Assembly: GCA_013360985.1 (NCBI GenBank)
Contig: JABWAM010000174.1
Span: forward strand, 1 to 5,331
Reading direction: 5' to 3'
DNA: 5,331 bases
Source: Verrucomicrobiia bacterium
GTDB lineage: Bacteria > Verrucomicrobiota > Verrucomicrobiia > JABWAM01
In this document: one piece after another, positions 1 to 5,331 of the stretch
How positions within the stretch are numbered: position 1 is the stretch's first letter
Layout of the letters: the number at the start of each line of letters is the position of its first letter
Translations under genes and position numbers: made by a program
Notes under the pieces: generated by a model
Told to the model about the DNA's origin: nothing
What the model saw: only the letters and a program-made list of their open reading frames with translations
Database searches by the model: none

Positions 1-1
1 G

Positions 2-577
2 CGTGCGCGCGTTCGGCGGCGCCTCGGGTATGTGCCTCAGAAAATCTCTGTCGGCGGCGAATTGCCGCTCCTGGTCCGCGAGGTGATCGCCATCGGGCGC
101 GCAGCGGCCCGGGGGCCGCTCCGGAGGCTTGGTCCGGAGGATGAGCGGCTGGTGGACTTTTGGATGGAACGCCTGGGCTTGCGTTCTCTCGCCGACGCGC
201 GATTCGTGGATCTCAGCGGCGGCGAACAGCGCAAGACCCTCATCGCGCGGGCGATGACACAGAAGCCCGAGATCCTCCTGCTCGACGAACCGTCCGCGTA
301 TCTCGATCTCCAATGGCGCGAGCGCCTCGTGCGCCTCGTGGACGAGCTTCATCGGGAGGAGGGCGTGGGGATCCTGATGATCGGTCATGAACCCGAGGGA
401 TTCCCGACGCGTTGCCGTCGGATTCTCCTGATCGTGAACGGGCGGCTCGTGCGGGATGAGCCCGCGGACACCCTGTTTTCCTCCGGTGGCATCGAGGCGC
501 TGCACGGCGAGGGGTTGCGCCTCGTCCGCTTCGGGGAACGATGGGCGATGGTTCCCGGAGGGCCTCCGCGTGCTTGA
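2..577 (+). CDS. Metal ABC transporter ATP-binding protein, ZnuC-like, 5' truncated by window edge
   Basis: This is the ATPase subunit of an ABC importer, which would bind the cytoplasmic face of the permease and hydrolyse ATP to drive metal uptake. About 191 residues are visible. The frame is open to the left edge, so the GTG at 32 is internal and the true start and Walker A lie outside the window. In order one sees the Q-loop (GYVPQ, Gln codon 38-40), the ABC signature LSGGEQ, Walker B with catalytic Glu (ILLLDEP) followed by a D-loop SAYLDL, and the switch histidine in IGHE. The Q-loop-to-signature spacing fits the importer class. It ends at TGA 575-577, 8 bases inside the next gene, an ABC-3 permease, which is what points to a zinc/manganese substrate rather than a siderophore. 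The domain call is firm; the metal is inferred from the partner alone. Confidence 0.93.
   Translation, partial: RARVRRRLGYVPQKISVGGELPLLVREVIAIGRAAARGPLRRLGPEDERLVDFWMERLGLRSLADARFVDLSGGEQRKTLIARAMTQKPEILLLDEPSAYLDLQWRERLVRLVDELHREEGVGILMIGHEPEGFPTRCRRILLIVNGRLVRDEPADTLFSSGGIEALHGEGLRLVRFGERWAMVPGGPPRA
557..562 (+). promoter_or_regulatory. Shine-Dalgarno site that decides the permease start
   Basis: GGAGGG lies 7 bases before the GTG at 570. It sits inside the end of the ATPase gene. It supports starting the permease at this GTG rather than at the ATG at 456, and it indicates translational coupling of the two subunits. Confidence 0.75.
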
Positions 578-1469
578 TCTTGTCTTCTGGTCCTCGGTGA
601 TGGCCGGAGGACTCATCGCGGGATCCTCCAGCGGGTTGCTCAGCGTCTATCTCGTCGGGATGCGGATTCCTTTTCTGGGCGTCGCCATGGCGCACGGGGC
701 GTTGTCGGGCGCGGTGTTTGGCGCTCTGGGCGGCCTCGAGGGATCCTGGCTTCTTCTGCCCGCGTTTGGAGGCGCGATGGGCATTGCGTTGTTCCTCGGC
801 CTGGCCGATGCGCGGACGCTTCGTCTCGACGACAACGTGGTGATGAGCCTGTTGTTTTCCGTGACGATGGGGCTGGCGTTCCTGGGGATGGGGCTTTTCG
901 AGGTGATCGGACGGAGCGACAACGACATCCGCAATCTGCTCTGGGGAAACCTTGGATTTTGCCGCTGGCGGGATGTGGGCTGGATGCTGGCGGCGGCCGT
1001 GGCCCTGGCCCTTTATCTCGTGGCGTTCGGCAAGGAGATGCGCGCGGTGCTTTTCTCGCGCGAAGACGCCGAGGCGATGGGCATCCGCGCGAAAGTCGTT
1101 TGGGCGGGGTTCCTCGTTCTGTCGGCGTTTTTGCTCACCGTGAATTTCCAGACGGTCGGCGGCCTGATGATTTACAGCTTGATCACGAACCCGGCCATCG
1201 CGGCTTCCCGGTTGGTCAAGGGAACCCGAAAAGTGACCGGGCTCGCCGTTGTTTTTGGGGGAGGCAGCGGGTTGGGAGGCTTTCTCCTCGCGGCTTGGAG
1301 CAACCTGCCCAGCGGCGCGGTGATCGTCCTGCTCTCCTCGGCGATGGTGGGCGCGGCGGCGATTTTCGGACGCTGGCTTTCGCGCCGGCCTGCGAAGGCG
1401 GAGGAGACGCGCGATCCGGCGGATCACTCGCGCGGACGAAAGACGAGCGCGGCGGAGTTGAGGCAGTAG
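570..1469 (+). CDS. Metal ABC transporter permease, ABC-3 family (ZnuB/MntB-like)
   Basis: Integral membrane subunit that forms the translocation path for a divalent metal, probably Zn2+ or Mn2+. The GTG start at 570 is chosen because a good GGAGGG lies 7 bases upstream and because residues before it merely retranslate the ATPase tail out of frame. This gives 299 aa, usual for the family. Features typical of ABC-3 permeases are an AMAHGALSGAVFG segment after the first helix, a cytoplasmic coupling region with FSREDAEAMGI, the helix GGLMIYSLITNPAIAASRL, and a late NLPSGAVIVLL helix. About eight or nine hydrophobic segments are evident. The gene overlaps the ATPase by 8 bases. The hydrophilic Arg/Lys/Glu-rich tail of about 28 residues is partly encoded antisense to the 3' end of msrB, and its last 46 bases overlap that gene. 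It may be a read-through extension rather than a conserved part of the protein. Confidence 0.93.
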   Translation: MLDLVFWSSVMAGGLIAGSSSGLLSVYLVGMRIPFLGVAMAHGALSGAVFGALGGLEGSWLLLPAFGGAMGIALFLGLADARTLRLDDNVVMSLLFSVTMGLAFLGMGLFEVIGRSDNDIRNLLWGNLGFCRWRDVGWMLAAAVALALYLVAFGKEMRAVLFSREDAEAMGIRAKVVWAGFLVLSAFLLTVNFQTVGGLMIYSLITNPAIAASRLVKGTRKVTGLAVVFGGGSGLGGFLLAAWSNLPSGAVIVLLSSAMVGAAAIFGRWLSRRPAKAEETRDPADHSRGRKTSAAELRQ

Positions 1470-2002
1470 CGTTTGCCCGTCGGCGGCGGTCCGTCGTCGA
1501 AGACGTGGCCAAGGTGGGCGTCGCAGCGCATGCAGAGAATTTCGATGCGCCGCAGGCCGTGGCTCGTGTCCTGGCGTTCGGCCACGTTTTCTTCCGCGAA
1601 CGGACGAAAAAAGCTCGGCCAACCCGTGCCCGAGTCGAACTTGGCCTCGGACGCAAAGAGCGGAAGCGCGCAGCCGACGCAGAGGTAGAGGCCGGACCTT
1701 TTTTCGCCGAGGAATCCGCCGCAGAACGGGCGCTCGGTTCCTTTGCTGCGCGTCACGCGATACTGTTCGGGGTCGAGACGGCGTTGCCACTCGTGCTCGT
1801 CGAGGATGACCTTCTCGACGATCATGGGAAGGCCTGGGTGGCCATCGGGCTCCGGAAGTCGAACAGCGACGGTGGGAGCGGGTGTGGCGGGAGAGGATTT
1901 TTTGTTTCCCATGAAATTCGAGCAGAAGGAGTCAAAGGCGATCCCCGCCGCGATGGCCATGAGGAACCAAGTCCCCAGATGGAGGAGCATCCGGCGGTCC
2001 AT
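1424..2002 (-). CDS. msrB: Peptide-methionine (R)-S-oxide reductase MsrB, with N-terminal membrane anchor
   Basis: MsrB reduces the R epimer of methionine sulfoxide in proteins. The protein is 192 aa, longer than a minimal MsrB of about 140 because of an N-terminal extension: residues 5-26 are hydrophobic and look like a membrane anchor or uncleaved signal, followed by a Pro/Ala-rich linker to about residue 55. The SelR/MsrB domain spans about 68-190. Zinc-site cysteines are the pairs C108/C111 and C157/C160; the catalytic cysteine is C180 in RYCLNSA. The substrate-site motif reads DSGTGWPSFF, with Thr where E. coli and Neisseria MsrB have the recycling Cys. C94 in PFCGG is a candidate alternative resolving residue. 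The start follows the msrA stop by 18 bases with no clear ribosome site, so translation may be coupled. The last 46 bases overlap the convergent permease gene. Confidence 0.95.
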   Translation of the reverse strand: MDRRMLLHLGTWFLMAIAAGIAFDSFCSNFMGNKKSSPATPAPTVAVRLPEPDGHPGLPMIVEKVILDEHEWQRRLDPEQYRVTRSKGTERPFCGGFLGEKRSGLYLCVGCALPLFASEAKFDSGTGWPSFFRPFAEENVAERQDTSHGLRRIEILCMRCDAHLGHVFDDGPPPTGKRYCLNSAALVFRPRE

Positions 2003-2020
2003 GGCCGGGAGGCATCAAGG

Positions 2021-2596
2021 TCAGCGTGGGCATCGCGCCTGACCGCGTTTCTCGAGGTACTGCTGGTGGTATTCCTCGGCGGGATAGAAAGGCCCGGCGG
2101 CGACGATCTCCGTGACGATCGGGCGGGGGAAGACGCGCGCGGTCTCCAGTTTTTGTTTGGATCGTTCCGCGGCAGTTTGCTGCGCAGCGTCGAGAAAGAA
2201 AATCGCGGAGCGATACTGCGTCCCGTGATCCGGCCCCTGGCGGTTGAGGGTCGTGGGATCGTGACCCTTCCAGAACGCATCGAGGAGCTGTGCATAAGAA
2301 ATCTTCGCGGGATCGAACTCCACGCGCACCGCTTCCGCATGACCGGTGCGTCCGGTGCAGACCTGCGCGTAGGTGGGATTCGGGACGGTTCCGCCCGTGT
2401 AGCCGACTGTGGTGCGGACGACGCCGGGGAGCGCGCGAAAATCGGCTTCGACGCCCCAGAAACACCCCGCGGCGAAGATTGCGCTTTGGGTTGGGGGAGC
2501 AGGGTTCATGGGAAGCGGCTTCGCGAGGATGGGCGCGCCGGCGACGCCTGCCAGAAAGACCGCGAGTTCGGGGAAGCGGAACCGGATGGGGCCCAT
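2021..2596 (-). CDS. msrA: Peptide-methionine (S)-S-oxide reductase MsrA, probably exported
   Basis: MsrA reduces the S epimer of methionine sulfoxide, free or in proteins, complementing MsrB encoded next to it. With the ATG at 2594-2596 the protein has 191 aa. Residues 1-29 resemble a signal peptide or anchor: a few basic residues, then a hydrophobic stretch ending PILAKP. The catalytic motif GCFWG is at residues 44-48 (nucleophile C45). Other family markers are GYTGG (65-69), VCTGRTGHAEAVRVEFDP (79-96), DPTTLNRQGPDHGTQYRS (113-130) and YPAEEYHQQY (171-180). C189 near the C-terminus is placed like the usual recycling cysteine. The frame stays open far upstream, but only by running antisense-like through hemY, so that extension is not real. 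Starting at Met30 instead would give a 162-aa cytoplasmic form. Neither start has a clear ribosome site; the signal-like segment favours the longer one. It lies 38 bases after hemY and 18 before msrB. Confidence 0.95.
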   Translation of the reverse strand: MGPIRFRFPELAVFLAGVAGAPILAKPLPMNPAPPTQSAIFAAGCFWGVEADFRALPGVVRTTVGYTGGTVPNPTYAQVCTGRTGHAEAVRVEFDPAKISYAQLLDAFWKGHDPTTLNRQGPDHGTQYRSAIFFLDAAQQTAAERSKQKLETARVFPRPIVTEIVAAGPFYPAEEYHQQYLEKRGQARCPR

Positions 2597-2634
2597 GGAT
2601 GGCTGATCGAAGCTACGCGGGGAGAGTGCGGCTG

Positions 2635-3972
2635 TCAAAAATCCGCGCTTTCGGCGAGAGCAACGGCGTTGCCCAGGCAGTCGTTCATCGAGATTCCGCC
2701 GCGGAAATTGCCGAGGAGATGAAGGCCGGGGAGCGTCTGTTCCGCGGCTTCGCAGGCGGCGACGACCTCTCCGTGGCGCGCTTCGTATTGCGGGATGGCC
2801 TTGGGCCAGCGCGCCACGTGACGAAAGATCGGTGCGGCCTGGAGCCTGAGAAGCGGCATAAGGTCGCGGACGGCCTGTTCCCCCAGCGCGTCGTCGTCGA
2901 GGGTTAGCGCTTGCGGATCGAGCGCTCCGCCGAAAAAAACGGTGAGGAGGACGCTTCCCTCGGGCGCGCGCCCCGGGAAGAGGGTCGAGGAGAACAGGAC
3001 GCCGAGGGTCCGGAGGCCGCGCGCGCGGCTGATCAGCGCGCCGAAGCCGTTGAGCGGATGCGCGACGTCGCTCCGTCGGAATCCGAGGTGCACGACCGAG
3101 ATGGGCGCCCAAGGGATCTCGCGAAACGGACGCACGCCTTCGCCGAGGTGTGGGGCGAGGAGGCGTTCGGCGGTGTCGGCGTCCGTGGCGAGGATCACGC
3201 GATCCGCTGTCCGCGCGCCCCCGGCGCACTGGACGACAAGCCTCGAGTCGCCCCGGCGCAGTTCCGCCACGGGCGTCTGGAGGCGGACCTCGCCGGCGCG
3301 TTCCGCGAGTGCCGCGGGAAGGTCCTGGAGGCCGCCCGGCCAGGAGACGAGTTTTCCCTTTGGACCAGTGCCGCCGCCGCGTTTCAACGCCCCGCGGATG
3401 AGGCCGCCATGCTCTTGTTCGAGGCGCCAGAGGCGGGGAAAGGCGTGGCGAACCAGGAGACGCTCGGGGTCGCCGGCGAATACGCCCGAGACGAACGGCC
3501 CCACGAGTTCCTGGAGGGGCTCGGGCCCCAGGCGGCGGCGGACGAAGTTCGCGAGGGTTTCCTCGGGGTCGCGGCCTCGCGGACGAAACGGTTCGCCACA
3601 AAGCCGAACCTTGGCGCCGAACGAAAGCAACGGGCTCGCGATGAAGGCGAACGGAGACGTCGGGACCGCGACGAGGCGGCCATTCCAGACGACGAACCGG
3701 TTTTTCGCGTCGGTCGCCGCGGCGCATGCCTTGGCGAGCAGGCCGGTCTCTTCGAGGAGCGCGCGCGTTTCCGCGCGGGAGACGAGGAGGGTGTTCGGCC
3801 CCTCCTCGCAGAGGAATCCCTCGCGGCGAACGGCGCGCGCGGCGCCGCCGACGCGTTCCGCGGCGTCCAGGACGGTTACGCGCCATCCTCGTCGGCGAAG
3901 GATGACGGCGGCAGCGAGACCCGAGACTCCCGCTCCGACGATGATCGCGGAGGGTATGGCGCGTGAGCTCAT
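2635..3972 (-). CDS. hemY: Protoporphyrinogen/coproporphyrinogen oxidase, HemY type (FAD-dependent)
   Basis: A flavoprotein of the amine-oxidase fold that oxidises protoporphyrinogen IX (or, in CgoX-type relatives, coproporphyrinogen III) by six electrons late in heme synthesis, using O2 and forming H2O2. With the ATG at 3970-3972 it has 445 aa, close to the usual 450-470. The dinucleotide-binding motif GAGVSG is at residues 13-18, with the acidic ribose-binding residue D36 in VLDAAERVGG (Asp where Glu is usual). EEGPNTLL near 56-63 fits the family. The C-terminus carries the conserved AIPQYEARHGE segment and the FAD-binding end LLGNFRGGISMNDCLGNA (419-436). The frame extends 86 codons further upstream, but that part is Ser/Arg/Pro-rich, is antisense-like and overlaps the next gene, so it is excluded. 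No strong ribosome site was found; a TTG at 3982-3984 is an alternative start. It is probably the first gene of a hemY-msrA-msrB operon. Protoporphyrin versus coproporphyrin specificity cannot be settled by eye. Confidence 0.9.
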   Translation of the reverse strand: MSSRAIPSAIIVGAGVSGLAAAVILRRRGWRVTVLDAAERVGGAARAVRREGFLCEEGPNTLLVSRAETRALLEETGLLAKACAAATDAKNRFVVWNGRLVAVPTSPFAFIASPLLSFGAKVRLCGEPFRPRGRDPEETLANFVRRRLGPEPLQELVGPFVSGVFAGDPERLLVRHAFPRLWRLEQEHGGLIRGALKRGGGTGPKGKLVSWPGGLQDLPAALAERAGEVRLQTPVAELRRGDSRLVVQCAGGARTADRVILATDADTAERLLAPHLGEGVRPFREIPWAPISVVHLGFRRSDVAHPLNGFGALISRARGLRTLGVLFSSTLFPGRAPEGSVLLTVFFGGALDPQALTLDDDALGEQAVRDLMPLLRLQAAPIFRHVARWPKAIPQYEARHGEVVAACEAAEQTLPGLHLLGNFRGGISMNDCLGNAVALAESADF

Positions 3973-4008
3973 CCCTTCATGCAAGGCGGAGGGATGACAC
4001 GGGGCAAG

Positions 4009-4054
4009 CCGGGAGACGATCCCGGTTGAGGGAGGGCGCGCAGCCGTCCGCGCC
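4009..4054 (-). terminator. Two small hairpins after the cysteine-rich gene (weak terminator candidate)
   Basis: Directly after the stop of the upstream gene, a 6-bp stem (4035-4040 with 4049-4054, loop of 8) is followed by a second 6-bp stem (4009-4014 with 4020-4025, loop of 5). Neither is followed by a T-run on the - strand, so intrinsic termination is doubtful. The 82-base gap shows no promoter-like A+T-rich stretch, so hemY may be read through from upstream. Confidence 0.25.
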
Positions 4055-4510
4055 TCAGACGGGGATTTGCTGTTTGAAGCGCTGGATGGACGCGCAATCG
4101 CCGCGAGTATTGGCCAAGCCGGTGCGATACCAGCGGCATTCCGAACAACTGATCTCCAGGCAGAGGGGGAGATGCGGACGCAACTCGTCGAAAAGATGGA
4201 TCTGGCACCGGGGGACTTGGGTGAGAACAAGGTCCATCTCGTAGCGTTCCTTGCCGTTCTTTTGAGGGCGACACTCGAGGACGATGCCGTGGCAGCAGGC
4301 GCCCTTTTCGCGTGGGGCGCGCGCCTTCGAGGTTTTCAGTTCGAAGGCGACCTCCGTCATCGGCGCGAAATTCCAAGCCGACGGAATCGTCAGAATGGAG
4401 CGGCGCATCTTGAGCTGCGACGCTTTGAAGCACAGACGCTTAGCCTGATCGCAGGCCGCCGGCTTTTCGCGGGCGTGTTCCCGTTTTGCTTTAGCCCGAG
4501 TGGATTTCAT
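4055..4510 (-). CDS. Cysteine-rich hypothetical protein, possibly PilZ-like
   Basis: No firm family is recognised. The protein has 151 aa. The N-terminus (1-35) is Lys/Arg/Ala-rich and likely flexible. Residues 36-104 look like a small beta-rich domain: LTIPSAWNFAPMTEVAFEL, then GIVLECRP, then RYEMDLVLTQVP. This order (hydrophobic strand, variable loop, a G-V/I-V strand with Cys-Arg, then a strand ending in Leu/Val-Pro) recalls PilZ-like barrels, but the canonical RxxxR and D/NxSxxG c-di-GMP motifs are not seen, so binding of that ligand is not supported. There are ten cysteines (20, 27, 72, 73, 80, 102, 117, 122, 125, 139). The tail has C117, then C122-x2-C125 and C139, a possible metal or cluster site. 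The ATG at 4508-4510 is used; Met35 is an alternative start. No signal peptide or membrane segment is present. A good promoter lies 43-70 bases upstream. Confidence 0.75.
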   Translation of the reverse strand: MKSTRAKAKREHAREKPAACDQAKRLCFKASQLKMRRSILTIPSAWNFAPMTEVAFELKTSKARAPREKGACCHGIVLECRPQKNGKERYEMDLVLTQVPRCQIHLFDELRPHLPLCLEISCSECRWYRTGLANTRGDCASIQRFKQQIPV

Positions 4511-4552
4511 GCGAGGACGCGCGCGCGGGGTGAACGGTGGGAAACTGGCGAC

Positions 4553-4580
4553 AAAATAACGCGAAATTCCGCGCTGTCAA
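4553..4580 (-). promoter_or_regulatory. Sigma70-type promoter with operator-like dyad, for the cysteine-rich gene
   Basis: On the - strand a perfect -35 box TTGACA (4575-4580) is separated by 16 bases from TATTTT (4553-4558), a 4/6 match to the -10 consensus. Initiation would fall near 4545, leaving a leader of about 35 bases. The spacer contains a 14-base dyad, CGCGAAATTCCGCG on the + strand (4560-4573), matching its own reverse complement at 12 of 14 positions. A repressor bound there would occlude RNA polymerase. Confidence 0.55.
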
Positions 4581-4610
4581 ATGAGGCGAAGGGCGCGTGG
4601 CGAACAGAGG

Positions 4611-4640
4611 GCGGCGTCCCCAGTCGGAGCGGGACGCCGC
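4611..4640 (-). terminator. Hairpin after the DoxX-family gene, probable terminator
   Basis: A perfect 10-bp stem (4611-4620 GCGGCGTCCC with 4631-4640 GGGACGCCGC) encloses a 10-base loop, starting 14 bases after the stop codon of the DoxX-family gene. It is G+C-rich. The - strand sequence after it (CCTCTGTTC) has no clear T-run, so it may act with a protein factor or simply protect the mRNA 3' end. It also separates the upstream gene from the next promoter. Confidence 0.5.
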
Positions 4641-4654
4641 ATGCGCGTCTTGGC

Positions 4655-5137
4655 TCAGTCGCCATCCCGCGTTCGGAAGCGGTCGAGGCCCAGGGCATGG
4701 AGCTTTACGGTGGCCAGAAGGCCCGCGACCGCGCAGAGGTAGATGAAGTTCTGGCAAGCGACCGCGAAGTCGCGAATCATCAACACGCCGAACAGCAGAG
4801 TGAGCAGCGTGAGGCCGGCGAGCTTCAAGGCGCCGCGCGTGAAAAGCCCGAGGAGCAAGAGCGCGCCGAGAAAAAGTTCGATCCAGGGAAGCGCCGCGAA
4901 AAAAGGTTTGAGGAGAACGGCGGGGAGAACGCCGTCGAACTTGGGAAAATAGGCGGCCCAGTTCTCGGGATGCGCGAGTTTTTTGTAGGCGGCGACCAGA
5001 AAGAGCGCGGCGAGGCCCCAGCGAGGCAAGGCATGCGCCCACGCGGAGCAAGAGCAGAGGCTGCAGTCTTTCGAAGGGGCTTGGCGCGCGGAGGAATGCT
5101 CCGCGGCGGAAGACGATCTTTCCGAGGATATGCTCAT
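4655..5137 (-). CDS. DoxX-family integral membrane protein
   Basis: A 160-aa protein with about four membrane segments (near 38-52, 72-100, 103-122 and 127-146) in the pattern of the DoxX/MauE-type small membrane proteins. The first helix region RWGLAALFLVAAYKKL, followed by a soluble stretch (AHPENWAAYFPKF), is typical. Family members include the thiosulfate:quinone oxidoreductase small subunit DoxD/DoxX of Acidianus, MauE, and mycobacterial DoxX, which associates with superoxide dismutase and a sulfurtransferase in a redox complex. For most bacterial homologues the exact role is unknown, and none can be assigned here. Before helix 1 there is a Ser/Ala-rich segment and a C25-x2-C28-x-C30 cluster that is not a usual part of the fold; C128 and C135 lie in the last helix region. 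The ATG at 5135-5137 has a promoter-like sequence upstream but no clear ribosome site. The gene is followed by a hairpin. Confidence 0.85.
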   Translation of the reverse strand: MSISSERSSSAAEHSSARQAPSKDCSLCSCSAWAHALPRWGLAALFLVAAYKKLAHPENWAAYFPKFDGVLPAVLLKPFFAALPWIELFLGALLLLGLFTRGALKLAGLTLLTLLFGVLMIRDFAVACQNFIYLCAVAGLLATVKLHALGLDRFRTRDGD

Positions 5138-5160
5138 TGCGGGGGATGGTTGGCGTCGGT

Positions 5161-5189
5161 TTTATGGTCGCGCGGTCTTCGCGCATCAA
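5161..5189 (-). promoter_or_regulatory. Candidate sigma70-type promoter for the DoxX-family gene
   Basis: On the - strand TTGATG (5184-5189, 4/6 match to -35) lies exactly 17 bases from CATAAA (5161-5166, 4/6 match to -10). Initiation would fall near 5153, giving a leader of about 16 bases before the ATG. The low box scores make this tentative, but CATAAA lies in one of the few A+T-rich stretches upstream of the gene. Confidence 0.4.
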
Positions 5190-5279
5190 GGCGAAAGGCG
5201 CGTGTCCTTGGGAACCGGCAGGTCCCTCGTGACCCCCCCTTGGGGAAGCTGAAGATCGTGAACCAAGCGGGGATGAAGG

Positions 5280-5315
5280 CGCTCCACGGCCACCTCCGGA
5301 GGTGGCCGTGGAGCG
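5280..5315. repeat. Perfect 36-bp palindrome
   Basis: Eighteen bases from 5280 (CGCTCCACGGCCACCTCC) are followed directly by their exact reverse complement (5298-5315), with no spacer. As RNA this folds into a stem of about 16 bp with a tight CCGG loop on either strand. It lies in 194 bases (5138-5331) without a convincing gene. No T-run follows on either side, so it is not a standard intrinsic terminator, although it could end a gene lying beyond the window. The structure is certain; its role is unknown. Confidence 0.9.
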
Positions 5316-5331
5316 GCGCAGTTGGGAAGCT

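Noticed and set aside
240..1790. Long open frame (516 codons) on the - strand across the ABC genes
   Set aside because: It is Arg/Pro/His-rich with no recognisable motif and lies antisense to two clear ABC transporter genes and out of frame with msrB; open antisense frames are common in such high-GC DNA.
959..2722. 587-codon open frame on the + strand
   Set aside because: It runs antisense to msrB and msrA, out of frame with the permease, and its composition (Arg, Gly, Ala, Glu) shows no domain.
2597..3886. N-terminal extension of the msrA frame upstream into hemY (621-aa protein)
   Set aside because: The extension is low-complexity Arg/Pro-rich sequence overlapping hemY out of frame; only the part from 2596 onward matches MsrA.
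2911..3966. Two 351-codon open frames on the + strand opposite hemY
   Set aside because: Both are mirror images of the hemY codons, Arg/Ala/Glu-rich, with no motifs; hemY itself has a complete set of family markers.
3973..4230. 86-residue N-terminal extension of HemY
   Set aside because: It overlaps the cysteine-rich gene, has no known domain, and the FAD-binding motif normally starts within the first 15-20 residues, as it does from 3972.
4491..5189. 232-codon - strand frame across the DoxX-family gene
   Set aside because: It is Arg/Ser-rich with no membrane or domain pattern and overlaps the convincing DoxX-family frame almost completely.
5258..5331. Possible small + strand gene starting at GTG 5258 or ATG 5273 and leaving the window
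   Set aside because: No ribosome site precedes either start, the reading passes through the perfect palindrome, and the short peptide resembles nothing known.

Overview
This is a high-GC bacterial window (well over 60% G+C by eye) holding seven protein-coding genes. Two are on the + strand at the left edge and five are on the - strand over the rest. No tRNA, rRNA, CRISPR array, transposase or phage gene was seen. The protein content fits a Gram-negative-type aerobe. A Verrucomicrobiota-like or neighbouring phylum would suit the MsrB subfamily and the weak use of Shine-Dalgarno sites on the - strand, but this assignment is only an impression.

Left (2-1469, +): the C-terminal part of an ABC ATPase, cut by the window edge, is translationally coupled by an 8-base overlap to a complete ABC-3 family permease. 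Together they look like the ZnuC/ZnuB (or MntB/MntC) core of a zinc/manganese-type metal importer. The solute-binding protein is not in the window.

Middle (1424-3972, -): a compact gene set reads leftwards: hemY-type protoporphyrinogen oxidase, then msrA after 38 bases, then msrB after 18 bases. Both methionine sulfoxide reductases carry N-terminal hydrophobic segments, which suggests membrane or periplasmic location. HemY-type oxidases use O2 and release H2O2, and Msr enzymes repair oxidised methionine, so co-expression makes biological sense (inference). The 3' end of msrB overlaps the 3' end of the convergent permease by 46 bases, and the overlap includes the codon of the MsrB catalytic cysteine.

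Right (4055-5331, -): a cysteine-rich orphan protein with a possible PilZ-like core and a DoxX-family membrane protein. Each has a plausible sigma70-type promoter, and the orphan's promoter carries a near-perfect dyad in its spacer. A hairpin separates the two genes. The last 194 bases hold no convincing gene but contain a perfect 36-bp palindrome.

No clearly new multi-gene system was found. The best leads are the cysteine-rich orphan with its operator-like promoter, the heme/Msr linkage, the antisense gene overlap and the terminal palindrome.
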